From NCBI GenBank assembly GCA_028015205.1, contig CM051520.1, positions 64,736,694 through 64,800,693 on the forward strand: 64,000 nucleotides of DNA. Reading direction: 5' to 3'. Source of the stretch: Mytilisepta virgata (lineage: Eukaryota > Mollusca > Bivalvia > Mytilida > Mytilidae). The notes under the pieces are model-generated. The model ran no database searches. It was not told the DNA's origin and saw only the letters and a program-made list of their open reading frames with translations. Both the position numbers and the translations under genes were made by a program. Shown here piece by piece: positions 1 to 12,319 of the stretch. Positions within the stretch are counted from its first letter, which is position 1, and each line of letters opens with the position of its first letter.

Positions 1-93
1 CTTGAAGAATGTATGGGTTTTTGTGATATGTCATAATTTTACCTTAACAAATATAAATTATGATTAAGATGTATTAAGTCTTTATTTTTTTAG

Positions 94-255
94 GTTATTG
101 AAAATCAGAAATCCATGGGGCAAAGAATCATGGAATGGTGAATGGAGTGATGATTCACCAAAATGGAAGAAGGTCAAACCAGAGGTCAAACAAAAACTGA
201 AGCCCGATGGAAACAAACATGGAACATTCTGGATGGAGTTCAATGATTTCAGAAA
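94..255 (+). CDS. Calpain (+) exon: RNPWG active-site Asn region
   Basis: Acceptor TAG at 91-93 and donor GT at 256. It encodes [20 protein letters not shown] and continues to FWMEFNDFRK. The N of RNPWG is the third member of the calpain triad. It is 162 bp, the same length as the paralogous exon 43439-43600, starting in phase 2 and ending with two bases of a Lys codon. Confidence 0.9.
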
Positions 256-3200
256 GTAAACAAAATAAAACTTTATCTAAGTATTAATTTTAAGATTTAT
301 GCAACAACTTAAAAAATTTCCTTTTTCATTTATTGAAGCTGTTCAAATTACCCAAAATTCTGATTACAACTTATTAATCGAAATTTGTTTGATTACCCAA
401 AATACATGATATTTTTTTCTGCAGCGTCATTGTGTCACAGACAAATAATTAACAGCTTTGCCAAAATCAAACATTAATAAGTTTTCCCCCAAAAATTCAA
501 CATATATGTAGTCATTAGATATTATTAATAAAGACGTTTTTTTTATGTAGAAAACATTCAGAAATAAATACTGTAAATTCAGAAACTATTGTGATGTTTT
601 TATTATTGCAAAAAATGCGACAGGATAAGAATCACAATAATTAAAAGTCACATTTCTGATTTTGCTAATAGTATTCCATTACAAATTTTAAAGAAGTCGC
701 AAAAATAAAACTCACATTTTCATGAGCAGTCGAAGATTCGCAATAATAAATACACGCAATATTTTCTGAATTTACAGTACCTTTACCTTAATTCAATGGG
801 TTTCAAATAAAAACAACAAGGAAGTAGAATGATTAAGAACTCTTCTTATATTAGATTCTTATTTTATCAATTTTGATATTAACATTGGATCAACTGTATT
901 TGAAGCCACTTCTCCAAGCCCAAGTCTTATAATATTTGTTTTGGGCTATTTAAAATCATACAGAAATAATCCTGTCAGTGTGCATTTCTTTTAACTTTAA
1001 TTATTTTAGTCCAGTAATATTCTCTTTGGTATACAAAAAGATTTTCCTCAACAAGACCAAAAAAAAGGTTTGTTGCAGTCCATGATTTTTCAAGAATTCT
1101 ATTAAGTGATTCTATATTTTTTCAGATATTTCTATGATGTTGATATTTGTAAGACCAGAGACTGGCATGAGACAAGAGTCAAAGGATCATTCCCTACATC
1201 AGCTGATGGACCATGGAAGTTTGCCAAAATTTATGTTAAACAGAAAACTGATATCTGCTTTGGACTTCATCAAAAGAGCAAGAGGTACATGTATCTTATA
1301 CAAATGTATCCAATATGTTTTACATAAGGGACAAGATCAAAAGTTCAATGTAGGATAAAAAACTTAATTCACATAGTTTTTTCATGGACCCACCAACCCC
1401 CCCTCTTAACTTAATTTCGGAAAAATTGATTGACCAATATGGGCATATCCGAAAATCGGATAACAAAACTTCCAGCGATTTTTACCCCCCCTTCCCCCCC
1501 CCCATCCCTTCCACCCCCAAACTACTTGAATTAAGATTTTTATCCTACATTGAACTTTTGATCTCGTCCCTTAATGCACAAATGATACTGACTTGAAAAG
1601 ATTACTATCATTTTGCACATGAATTGTAATTAATAGAAAAGCCAACAAAACATAACCAATGCTTAATATACCCAGTTTATAAAATCTCTGTCTTCTTAAA
1701 TTGCTCATGAATAAGAAAACTGCTGATATGACCAAAGAGAGGCAACTTCTAATTTTCCATATACATCTATATAGCATACGGAAAACATTTTCTGGTATGA
1801 CTCATGCTAATTACACGACATATCAAATTGGTCTACAACTGCTCTGGATCTAACTTAAAGCATTTTATGTATTGTCCCCAATTACTGAATAACCAAAAGA
1901 CCGCAGCTAAATCCCTTACATTATCAAACCACAAATCATTTTATTTCCTCATTAAAAACACATCTGATATATTGAAACTTTCTTGAATATGTAAGCCTCA
2001 GATACAATAACAAATAATATGATCCATATAAATATATACATGTATATATATATTTGCAATTGTAATACATTGTAATTCATATATATGTACCAAGTTGTAC
2101 TTTAAAATATAAATATGAACAAAAACCATATTTTCAGAATACAAATGTATTATTTGTAAAACGTCATTTCTGTGATGTTGAGGGAGATTTCAGAATTCTT
2201 AAATTTTATCAATAAATTATCAGTAAAACTGATATAATTTATGAAAACATTAGGTTGATAACTATTGCATGTTTTATGCATTGAATATGGAATAGGACTA
2301 TTGTTACTGTGTGCGGGCAGACAGAGTTAACAAGTGAAATACCAATAAATTTATGTTACAGAGGAAACAGTGATCAAGGAGATTTTATTGACATGTTTAT
2401 TGTTGTCATGGAGATCCTTGGCAAAGGGAAGCTGAGAACTGTGGGTAATAGTAAAAGGGATATAAAAAGTTATGTTGGCTGTGAACTGGAGCATCTACAG
2501 AGTGGAGAGTATACTGTTGCTTGTTTGGCTTTCAAACAATTGAGTGGCGGTAGGACTTTACTAAAATTAAATTTTGCAATGCTTTGTCGAAAAGAATACT
2601 GATGAGACATACAGGAAATAGTTGCTCATAGATATGGAGGTTATTTGCACTCCCAGGGGCATTACTTCCATTACAAATGGTAGTATGTACATGTATGTGC
2701 CGCAAAACATGGTCCATTTTTCACACGTCTTGTCATGATCAGGGTTGCTATTTTTACCCTTGTCAATAACAGGATTACTTTTTATACGACTGCAAAATTT
2801 TTGCGATCGTATATTGGTATGACGTTGGCGTCGTCGTCGACAGCGTCGTCGTCCGAAGACATTTGGTTTTCGCACTATAACTTTAGTATAAGTTAATAGA
2901 AATCTATGAAATTTAAACACAAGGTTTATGACCACAAAAGGAAGGTTGGGATTGATTTTGGGAGTTTTGGTCCCAACAGTTTAAGAATTGGGGGCCAAAA
3001 AAGGGCCCAATAAGCATTTTTCTTGGTTTTCGCACAATAACTCTAGTATAAGTAAATAGAAATCTATGAAATTTTAACACAAGGTTTATGACCACAAAAG
3101 GAAGGTTGGGATTGTTTTTGGGAGTTTTGGTCCCAACAGTTTAGGAATTAGGGGCTAAAAAAGGGCCCAAATAAGCATTTTTCTTGGTTTTTGCACAATA

Positions 3201-6200
3201 ACTTTAGTATAAGTAAATAGAAATCTATGAAATTTAAACACAAGGTTTATGACCACAAAAGGAAGGTTGGGATTGATTTTTGGAGTTTTGGTCCCAACAG
3301 TTTAGGAATTAGGGGCCAAAAGGGTCCAAAATTAAACTTTGTTTGATTTCATCGAAAATTGACCTATTGGGGTTCTTTGATATGCCGAATCTAACCGTGC
3401 ATTTAGATTCTTAATTTTTGGTCCCGTTTTCAAATTGGTCTACATTAAGGTCCAAAGGGTCCAAAATTAAACTTAGTTTGATTTTAACAAAAATTGAATT
3501 CTTTGGGTTCTTTATATGCTGAATCTAAACATGTACTTAGTTTTTTTTATTATGGGCCCAGTTTTCAAGTTGGTCCAAATCGGGGTCCAAAATTAAACTT
3601 TGTTTGATTTCATCGAAAATTGAACTATTGGGGTTCTTTGATATGCCGAATCTAACCATGCATTTAGATTCTTAATTTTTGGTCCCGTTTTCAAATTGGT
3701 CTACATTAAGGTCCAAAGGGTCCAAAATTAAACTTTGTTTGATTTTAACAAAAATTGAATTCTTGGGGTTCTTTGATATGCTGAATCTAAACATGTACTT
3801 AGTTTTTTTATTATGGGCCCAGTTTTCAAGTTGGTCCAAATCGGGGTCCAAAATTAAAGCTAAAAAAGGGGTAAATTATTTTTTTGGGGGGGGAGGGGGG
3901 CAATTCTCCACAGCATATTGTATTGCACAAGAAGCAAAAAATTGAATATAAATTGAAATCATATGACCAATTCTAAGTTCTTTGATTTCAGTTATTCTGT
4001 GTCAGAAACCTATTATGTGTCAAATATTTGAAGAAATTTTCAATTGCACAGTATTGCGCAATTGGAAGAAATTGATATGTGTGCCCTGTTATCAAAACTT
4101 TATTATTAACAAATTCCATTGGAAATTTGCCAATATAAAAAGTGCTGATGAAGCTTTTTTGTTTATCTCATCTATACTGCTTTTAAATTATGTATATTTA
4201 AAATTTGCCATCCATGACTATGATGTCATTTTCTATTTTAATATGTTATGGTGTATTTAAATGGGCTGTTATGGTTGCAAAGTATAAAGAAATGGAGGGG
4301 GGGGGTTGAAAACAAAATTTGGTGGGGGGTAAATGAGAAATTGGGGAGGGGGCAATTTTTTTCTCATTTCATATTTCATAAATTAAAAAGAAAATTTCAA
4401 ATTTTTTTTAGCAAAAAAAGGGGGGGGGGTTACAATAAATTTTATTGTTTTTTTGGGGGGGAAGGGGGGGGTCAATGTGCAACTTCATAGTGTATTGCAC
4501 AAAAGCTAAAAAAAGGGGTAAATTATTATTTTTTTTTTTGGGGGGGGGGGGTCTATTCTCCAAAGCATATTGTATTGCACAAGAAGCAAAAAATTGAATA
4601 TAAATTGAAATCATATGACCAATTCTAAGTTCTTTGATTTCAGTTATTCTGTGTCAGAAACCTATTATGTGTCAAATATTTCAAGAAATTTTCAATTGTA
4701 CAGTATTGCGCAATAGCAAGAAATCTTCAATTGCACAGTATTGCGCAATAGCAAGAAATTGATATGTGTGCCCAATTTTAAATTGGTTATTTCTGATTTG
4801 TATATAAAAACAAATAATACTGATATGGTTTGAATAGGTAAATTAAACATTTTTAAGTTCTTAGACAACATTCATTCTGTGTCAGAAACCTATGCTGTGT
4901 CAAATATTTATTCACAATCCAAGTTCAGTATTGTATCAAGCTTGAATGTTGTGTTCATAATTGCCCCAACTATTCAGGGTTCGACATCTGCGGTCGTATC
5001 TAGCTGCGCCCAGCGGAGCATTTTATTCATAATTTTATCATTGTGGAACGTATAAATCACCTGTCATGCACAGGGTTTGCAACACACTACAAATCACTCT
5101 CTGTTTTAACTAAAATGTAAGGCCAATGTACAATGTATATCGTTATCAGTGATCATCAGCATACATGCCAATGCTCCGGAATTCTCCCGGAACCTCCGGA
5201 AATTTGACCCATCCGGTTTACCAGGTGGACTGTAATATTCTCTGAGATTTGTAAATTTCTCATGGATTTTTTCAGTGCTTTATATACTTATAATAATGTA
5301 AGATAGACAAAATCCCTTCTCTTAATAAAGACACCTATTCAGAAGTCACCACAAGGTCTTTATCACAGTGGATACCCATATGTATTTACATCTTGTGTTT
5401 TCATTACTGCTGTTCCAGTCAAAATATCAAGAATTAAGATAATATTTTACCTCAAAATAAAGTAATATTCATAAACATTTATTCACATTTTTGCACTCAG
5501 GAAACAGCTTCCAAATACCTTAAAGTTTTGGCCGGGGGGCTTCACCCTGGACCAACTTGGGACCTTGCCGATTTTTTCAGGGATTCTTGCAAAAATATGT
5601 TGGCAAGTATGCATCAGTGATGAGACTCAGACCATGCAGTTGTCATGTCAAATCATTAACAGGGTTACCTTTGAACATTGAATGTCACTGACAGGGTATG
5701 ATTTTCCAAATTTCCAGGTCATGAACAGGTTATGGTTTGACCAAACCAATTGGCACATATATACTTACTTTTTAACGGAGTAACCCCACAGGTTTGCTCT
5801 TCTTATGGGTTAAATTTTCTTTTGTAAGCTTTAGGTAAATAATTAGGATCATCAATGAAAATAGAAACTGTTGTAAATGGCTATTATAGTAAATATAGTA
5901 AATGTATGTCAAAGGGTTGCTGAGATGTCAAATGGGCTAAATAGTAATTGAACCTAACACAAAATCCAAAGATACCAGAAGTATGCATTAATGATTTAAT
6001 ATTTTTAGGAGGAAGCATGTCCAACAACCAACTAGATTTTGTACTGACCATACACAGTACAGAGAGTGTAGTGGTCGAGGAGAATGATTCTGTCAATGCT
6101 GGGTATACACACTATCTGGCAGATACACTGATTCAGTTAGCTGTAGACAAAGGAGAACACAAGGTAAGGCTGTCACTGTACAGAGAGTGTAGTTGTCGAG

Positions 6201-9200
6201 GAGAATGATTCTATCAGTGCTTTGTATACACATTATCTTGCTGATACACTGATACAGTTAGCTATAGACAAAGGAGAACACATGGTAAGGCTGTCACTGT
6301 ACAGGTAGTTAATGATTGAGGAGAATGATTCTGTCAGTGTTGGGTATACACACTATCTGACTGATGTAGTGATACAGTTAGCTGTAGACAAAGGAGAACA
6401 CATGGTAAGGCTGTCACTGTACAGGAAGTTAATTATTGAGGAGAATGATTCTATCAGTGGTGGGTATACATATTTTCTTACTGATAGACTGATACAAACA
6501 GCAGTTGACAAAGGGAACCAGGAGGTAAAATGAAAAATATATTATCAAATTCACTAATAATCTAGTTTCACCAAGTTGTTTTCTAGTTTTTAAATAACAT
6601 TGCCTAAAGATTTATATCAGCTGTTGCCATCATTTAATGTCTTTCCTTATCTATCTTTCCATCAATTTTGAACATTTTAATCTAGATTATCTCCCTTTAA
6701 ATATTAAAAATCTGGATTCAATATTGACACCAATGGCCTTTAGTTGGTCTGCTGTCAGAATGATATTCAATACCCCACTTGCCAATAAGCCAACATGTAC
6801 CAAACATGCCTCTTTGTATAGGTTGTCTGTATTCTGAATTATATCCATTCACCCCACCAATCAACTAATATGACCTCTAAAGATCTTCTTGACTCTGACT
6901 TCCTCCAATAAAAATTGGCTCCCATAATAGAGCCAATTGTGCTGACAGTGATGTAAAATCCAGGGCCCCAGGTAAGCAGCATATTATTGGATATTCTGGA
7001 GAAATATTTTCTGGCCATTCTGCAGTATACACAGAGGTTTCAAAAATCAAACCATCCAAGCCCACATTTTTTCAATATGTAAGTTGCATTATTGACATGA
7101 CAATCAAAAGGCTGTGCTGACAATCTTTATTAATGTGGTTGAGAACAACAGTAATTGTGGCTTTGATGATAAAGATTCAACCTGCGAACCCCAGATTTCT
7201 CATTTTACCCCTTTGACAATGCTGTCTGGAGGTCAAAATGCTCACCCCTTTTAAAAGCTGAAGGTAGTAACTACCCAATTCAAAAACATTATGTAGAGCT
7301 CTGTAAAACCCCATTACACTAAACAAAACCATCCTTAATGACTGAAGTTTGATTCAAGTATTTTGTTGTTAATATCTTAATAGACTATGTTATAATACTT
7401 TCAGAGTAAGAAATTTAATGTTGCATCTTATGCTCTTTGCTGGGATGGACAAATATTCATAGTTGAAAATACAGACAAGAAAAAGTATACCAGTTTTCAG
7501 AATGACTGTAGAAGTTCACTTAATCTAATAAGTTCAAGAGGTTCACTGTTTACACAAGACATCATACCACCAGGACACAGGTATAAAACAAAAAATGTGC
7601 ATTTGCAAATGAAATACCAATACATTTATCACATATTTAAATATCCTAAAACTTAATTTAATTGGCTTGAATTTAGTGAAATCTTAATTTCTGTTACCCT
7701 GCTCATAATGCAGAGTTGAAAGTTTAGTAAATATTGCCTATGGATGGTACCATTTTTTTGTTATCAACTTAATGGCGTAGCCTTTCTACTTAAAACAAGA
7801 GGCTCAGTGGGCTGAGCCTGTATCGCTTACCTGGCAGTCACAAACTTTTGATTTGACAGACTAGATTGATTTCTGGAAACTTTGTAAATGATCTTCTATA
7901 AATGCTTCATACCAAGTATAAGTTCATTGGCCAAACGGTTTCAGAGGAGAAGTTTTAAATTTCGACCGATCAGAACATACAAAGGTTTCTGGTGGCAATT
8001 TTGTTTCACGGACTAGAAAGATTTATGCAAAGTTTGTAAATGACCTTCCATAGATGCTCCATACCAAAAATCAGTTCATTTGGCATTTTAAAAATGGCCG
8101 TCCAAAACAAACTTTCATCATCACCATTCAACCCGGGATACCATGTTTACCTTGAAAGTAGCTTTCATCTTCATTTTCTTTCTATAATTCAGGAAAAGAT
8201 AGCAAAAAACAGCATTTTGACCCCTATGTTCTATTTTTAGTAAGGGCGGACATGTTTTTCGACCAATCAAAAATCCAAAAATTAACTTTTTGCAGGATAC
8301 CCTAAGGAACAATCTTACCAAGTTTCATTTGATTTTGAATAGTAGTTTCAGAGAAAAAGATTTTTGAAATAATAACATAAAAAAAGCCAAAAATTCCAAA
8401 AAGGGCAATAACTCTAACATCAGTTGACAGATTTTCACGAAAACAAGCACACAGGTAGCTCTCATCATGCTGAACACTTTCAACCTGCAGAATTTGCTGT
8501 TACCTAATGATTTTTGAGATATTTGCGAAAAACTGTTGTTTGACCCCTATGTTCTATTTTTAGTAACAGTGGCCATGTTTTTCGACGGATCAAAAATCTA
8601 AGCATAAACTTTGTGCAGGATACCCTAAGGAACAATCATGCTAAGTTTTATTCAAATCCATTCTGTAGTTTCAGAGGAGAAGATGTTGTTAACGACGACA
8701 GACGACAACGACGGACGCCAAGTGATGAGAAAAGCTCACATGACCTTTCAGGTCAGGTGAGCTAAAAATGAAATTTTATTAATAAGTACATGAAAACATT
8801 TTTATTATTGTTTCCAGCATAAATATTCATAATTATTCTAAAAATACTTATATCATCGTTACTAAAATGGTGAAAGATGGTTACAAAATATTGCCAAGTT
8901 CTTTGTGTCTGTGATCAAAGTATGAAGTTGTTAAAAAGACTGGTACAACACTCACTAGACTGACATTTCCTTAGGCTCCTCTACTGTTCCCTTATGAAAG
9001 TCAGATTTTGTTCTGGAGTTAAGTCGCCTTGTCCATAAAAAAATAAAATGTGCACAAAAAATCACGAAATTAGCAATTTTCAGGTAAATTAAAAACCTTG
9101 TAGACTTCAATGGGCTCAATATATCTTGTTAAAATTTGAAACATACTTTGTTAAGATAAGTATCTTTTAATGGTCAACTGCTAATCAATGCTAAACATAT

Positions 9201-9930
9201 AGCTTCAAATCCTATTTTGTGTTTTAATTTAACAAAGTTTACCCTTGACTTAATGAACAATATCAAGTAGAAAGCCTAAATGGCTTGAATTATCCACAAT
9301 CTTAAAAAATAAATTTCATTATAGAAGTATTAAAGAGCTTTACAAATTTTTTATAATCTGCAAATCGAAGCTATTAAAATGAGAAAAATACATGTTATAA
9401 TTGAGTGACTGTGGATTTAGAAATTTTGTTTGTTGTCCAAAGCACAGACCTCCTTACACTGGGAGATACTTCTTATTTTCAACAAAATGTAACACACATT
9501 TGAAACACATTACAATTAAAAAATCTACTTATATTTTGGAAAGTGTTAGGTCGTAAGATATCCAGATATCGAGAATACCAGTACATGTACTAGTCAAAAA
9601 GAGCATATTTAGCAAAGAAACAAATAATTCAATATACTGTCTTTGTGGCCAAAAGTTAATTTTTATATGCATAAATTTTATAAAATTTCGATATAAGATA
9701 TTTAAAGGTAAAATAATTCATGATTCTTTTTTTTTCTTTTTTTTTATAAAAGGCAAGTTATACTAGTATTATCAAGGATGGAATCCACACAGGGATATGG
9801 TTTGACCTACAGTTCCACGTACATCAGTGATAGAGAAACGCTAGAGTACTTTGGAGACAAGACAAGAAAACACAATCCAGATATTCCTAGGGAGCTAGAA
9901 TGCCTACACATACCTAGACCAATCAATTAA
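94..9930 (+). CDS. CAPN15-like: Calpain-15/SOLH-like cysteine protease, 3' part of gene (six terminal coding exons; 5' end outside window)
   Basis: Predicted join of exons 94-255, 1126-1284, 2362-2549, 6009-6163, 7405-7580 and 9753-9930, each bounded by AG/GT and with phases that keep one frame to a TAA at 9928-9930. The first exon begins just before the RNPWG motif, which carries the Asn of the calpain Cys-His-Asn triad; the Cys and His exons would lie upstream of base 1. What follows is the C2-like domain III ([15 protein letters not shown]) and the C-terminal region typical of the SOLH/calpain-15 branch (GEYTVACLAF, IFIVENTDKK, SSRGSLFTQD), ending in PRPIN. Family role: intracellular, probably Ca-regulated limited proteolysis. 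The first five exons match the complete minus-strand paralogue (35946-55677) in length, and the last is one codon shorter; about three quarters of residues look identical by eye. Introns hold a MITE, element A1, an exon-derived tandem array and element B1. It could be a pseudogene further upstream, but no lesion is visible here. Confidence 0.9.
571..777. mobile_element. Palindromic MITE with TA target duplication
   Basis: Terminal inverted repeats starting CTGTAAATTCAGAAA face each other (571 and 777), with similarity continuing about 45 bp inward. The element is flanked by TA at 569-570 and 778-779, as for Tc1/mariner-type insertions. It is 207 bp with no coding capacity and lies in a calpain intron. 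Confidence 0.75.
1126..1284 (+). CDS. Calpain (+) exon: start of domain III
   Basis: Acceptor TTTTTTCAG ends at 1125 and donor GTACAT starts at 1285. It encodes [20 protein letters not shown] and continues to GLHQKSKR, the first strands of the C2-like domain III as in calpain-15. It is 159 bp, identical in length to 41782-41940. Confidence 0.9.
1325..1573. mobile_element. MITE-like element with about 36-bp inverted repeats
   Basis: The left arm begins TAAGGGACAAGATCAAAAGT and the right arm is its near-perfect inverse ending at 1573. The interior is C-rich (CCCCCC runs at 1480-1520). It sits in the calpain intron after exon 1126-1284. The target duplication is not resolved. Confidence 0.65.
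2362..2549 (+). CDS. Calpain (+) exon: domain III
   Basis: Acceptor ACAG ends at 2361 and donor GTAGGA starts at 2550. It encodes GNSDQGDFIDMFIVVMEILG through SGEYTVACLAFKQLSGG. It is 188 bp, identical in length to 40514-40701. The AG|A Arg junction with the previous exon is in phase. Confidence 0.9.
2780..5026 (+). mobile_element. Element A1: repeat with 5' palindrome, CGT microsatellite and tandem cores
   Basis: It starts with a degenerate palindrome (TATACGACTGCAAAA / TTTTTGCGATCGTATA), then a GTC/CGT-rich microsatellite (2826-2855), three roughly 160-bp direct repeats starting GGTTTTCGCA at 2864, 3024 and 3186, and two exact 261-bp units (3325-3585, 3586-3846). Then come T/G homopolymer runs and a conserved 3' end ATCTGCGGTCGTATCTAGCT through GCGGAGCATTTTAT. 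The overall plan resembles the 'pearl'/Helentron-associated elements known from bivalves (inference). It lies in the calpain intron 2550-6008. Open frames inside are by-products of the repeats. Confidence 0.8.
5027..6008. other. Intron sequence, nothing specific
   Basis: AT-rich intron between element A1 and exon 6009-6163. I see no open frame with family signature and no structured repeat. Confidence 0.5.
6009..6163 (+). CDS. Calpain (+) exon that seeds a tandem array
   Basis: Acceptor TTTTTAG ends at 6008 and donor GTAAGG starts at 6164. It encodes [20 protein letters not shown] through [20 protein letters not shown]. It is 155 bp, as in the paralogue (39319-39473). The next exon joins in phase 0 (GEHK|SKKF), in line with known calpain-15 proteins, so I take this first donor as the functional one rather than the later repeated donors at 6285, 6405 and 6525. 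Confidence 0.85.
6056..6524 (+). repeat. Four tandem copies of calpain exon 3' part (about 120 bp unit)
   Basis: Each unit contains roughly the last 100 bp of exon 6009-6163, its splice donor GTAAGG and a 14-bp link CTGTCACTGTACAG that leads into the next copy. Donors are at 6164, 6285, 6405 and 6525, spaced 121, 120 and 120 bp. The last copy is the most diverged. The stretch 6312-6533 is open in the exon's reading frame across two copies, but the first junction frame runs into a stop shortly after 6163. The minus-strand paralogue has the same kind of array. Confidence 0.88.
6525..7404. other. Intron sequence, nothing specific
   Basis: AT-rich intron of the plus-strand calpain gene between the exon-derived array and exon 7405-7580. 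No coding or structural signal recognised. Confidence 0.5.
7405..7580 (+). CDS. Calpain (+) exon: C-terminal region
   Basis: Acceptor TTTCAG ends at 7404 and donor GTATAA starts at 7581. It encodes SKKFNVASYALCWDGQIFIV through SSRGSLFTQDIIPPGHR, matching the VVENRHPK / VSTRGSLRTQDSVPP stretch known from vertebrate calpain-15. It is 176 bp in both paralogues. Confidence 0.9.
7796..8765 (+). mobile_element. Element B1 (GAGGCTC...CAGGTGAGCTAA family)
   Basis: 5' end CAAGAGGCTCAGTGGGCTGA then GCCTGTATCGCTTACCTG. The 3' end is a hairpin, GCTCACATGACCTTTCAGGT continuing to CAGGTGAGC, followed by CTAA. The interior has repeated blocks such as CCATGTTTTTCGAC and AGGATACCCTAAGGAACAAT. No coding capacity. 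A 3' hairpin followed by CTRR would fit a Helitron-type nonautonomous element (inference). Located in the last calpain intron. Confidence 0.72.
9753..9930 (+). CDS. Calpain (+) terminal exon with stop
   Basis: A long polypyrimidine tract precedes the acceptor AG at 9751-9752. It encodes QVILVLSRMESTQGYGLTYS and ends ECLHIPRPIN with TAA at 9928-9930. Element B2 starts only about 125 bp downstream, so the 3'UTR is short or contains the repeat. I saw no clear AATAAA before it. Confidence 0.88.
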
Positions 9931-10054
9931 ATGAATACATTCCAGACGGGGAAGATTTCCAACCTCAGCATAGACTTTCCAAACCAGAGAGTATAGATTT
10001 ACACCACTCATTTATTACATTTTAATGACATTTATATTCTCTCAATGTCCATTT

Positions 10055-11460
10055 TAGCTCACATGACCTGAAGGGTCATGTGAGCTACTGCATCACTTAG
10101 CGGCCGCCATCCATTGTCCATTGTGTGTCATCCGTCATCTCTCATTCACAATTCACATTTTAATCTTCAAATTTTGGTGGAATGGTCCTACGGTGGTCTC
10201 CTTCCAAAATTATGTCCGGTGTCCCCGACCTTCAACCAATATGGCAGCCAAGCTGAATAGAAAAAAGGGGTGTCAAAATATTTAAAATCTTCTCCTCTGA
10301 AGCTACTTTGCCAATCTCAGCCAAACTTTGCTGAAATGATCCTTGGGTAGTGTGTCCAGTTGTCCCGACATCTGACCAAGATGGCCACCACAGCGGGACT
10401 TAGTTTAACATAGGACCCTATTGGAAATTCATTTAAAAATCTTCTTGTCTGAAACTACTGCAACTAAACTTAGCAGCAATGGTCCTTAGATGGTCCTCTG
10501 TCAGAATTATGTCCCATGAACCGGACGATCAACCCAGATGGCCACCGCAGCTGAACTTATTTTAACATAGGACCCTATGGGAAATTCATTTAAAAATCTT
10601 CTTGTCTGAAACTACTGAGCCAATTGCAACCAAACTTAGCAGCAATGGTTCTTAGATGATCCTCTTTCACAAGTATGTCCAATGAACCGGAGGATCAACC
10701 AAGATGGCCGCCACAGCCAAACATAGTTTAACATTGGACCCTATGGGAAAATTCATTAAAAAATCTTCTTGTCTAAAACTACAGAGCCAATTGTAACCAG
10801 ACTTGACAACTATGGTCCGTAGATGGACCTCAGTCAGAAATATGACCAATGACCTAGAATGTCAACCAAGATGGCCGCCACAGACGAACTTAGTTTTACA
10901 TGAGACCCTATGGGAAAATTCATTAAAAAAATCTTCTTGTCTGAAACCACTTTGGAAATTAGAACCAAAATTGACAGAAATGGTTCATAGCTGGTCCTCT
11001 TTAAGAATTGTGTCCGTTGACCCGGAATGTCAACAAAGATGGCCACCACAGCTGAACTAATTTTAACATAGGACCCTTTGGGAAAATTCATTAAATAATT
11101 TTCTTGTCTGAAACAACTGATCAAATTAGAAGAAGACTTGGCAGCAAAGCTCTTTCAGAATTGTGTCGGATGACCTGGACTGTCAACTGAGATGGCCGCC
11201 ACAGCCGAATATAGTTTAACATTTGACCCTATAGAAAATTCATTAAAAAATATTCTTGTCTGAAATTACTGAGAGGTTTGAACCAAACTTAGCAGCAATG
11301 GTCCTTAGATGGTCTTTATTCAGAATTATGTCCGTTAACCCAAACTATCAACCAAGATTACCACCACAGATGAACTTTTAACCTCTTTGGAACTGGTCGC
11401 TTTATGTAATAGGCAAAGCAATATTAGGTGAGTGATACAGGTTCCTGGGAGCCTCTGGTT
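10055..11460 (-). mobile_element. Element B2, reverse orientation, with about 155-bp tandem core repeats
   Basis: It begins TTAGCTCACATGACCTGAAG (the family 3' hairpin inverted) and ends GATACAGGTTCCTGGGAGCC then TCTGG (family 5' end inverted). Between 10200 and 11390 lie about seven diverged repeats built on AAGATGGCCGCCACAG, CATAGGACCCTATGGGAAA and TCTTCTTGTCTGAAACTACT. It lies directly 3' of the plus-strand calpain stop codon. Confidence 0.72.
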
Positions 11461-12319
11461 TAAAAAGTTAAAGACCATTTACAAATAATTTTAGATACTG
11501 CTGTCATTATGTTTTATTATAGTATCACATTGAAGAAATTTTTCTTTATACACATAAAAGAAATACTAAGGAATATTTGTTCTAACTTCAAATAGCCCTG
11601 AGGCAAAATTTGTTCATGTTAGTCAAGTTTTTAAATCATTATAAATTATGATGTGTTTTTTTAAATTCAAGAAACAAAATATTTTCTTTTTTTTTTAACG
11701 CTTTAAATATAGAAAGGGGCAGCATCATAGATTTGTTTAATATGAGTAAATTGTTTAAATTAAGCATGTATGGGAAAAATGAAAAAATGCATTGAATATA
11801 AAGTAAGTTTTAATTAAATTTCAAAATTAAAGGGTGTTCACCCTTAAGTATGATACATTTATTTGTTGTGAACAGTTTGAGTTGTTAATCAACATATGTT
11901 TGCTGTGTGTAACAGCATTCAGAATATTTTCAATGAAATACGTAGTGTTTTCTAGTTAAAAGTGAACCATTCGGGATATTAAAGCTAAGAATTTTTTTTT
12001 TTCAATTGAACATTTCTCTACCATTAATATGTTTTGTGTCCAAAGGGGAATAACTCAAGATATGTTAAAAATTTTAAGCAAGCAAATAAGAATATGGTAG
12101 TTAGCAAAAACTTAAATTTATCCTCATCATCATTAAATAAAGGAAAATGTGCAAATTTCCTATTATTTTTAACTATTGGATGTTTTTCCTGTGGAAATTG
12201 AAACACACACATGAAGATTCTTCATTCTTCATGAAAATTACTTCACCATTAGTGTTAATTGTTGTTTATTGAAGTTAAATGCCAAATTCCGCTCAGCTGG
12301 CTATATTATGGTGGCCAGT
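11461..12319. other. Intergenic, nothing specific
   Basis: Strongly AT-rich sequence between elements B2 and A2. No exon-like open frame, RNA gene or clear repeat seen. Confidence 0.5.

Noticed and set aside
6312..6533. A 73-codon frame that looks like a calpain fragment
   Set aside because: It is the exon-derived tandem array read through; not a separate gene. The 20-bp spacers are too short to be introns.
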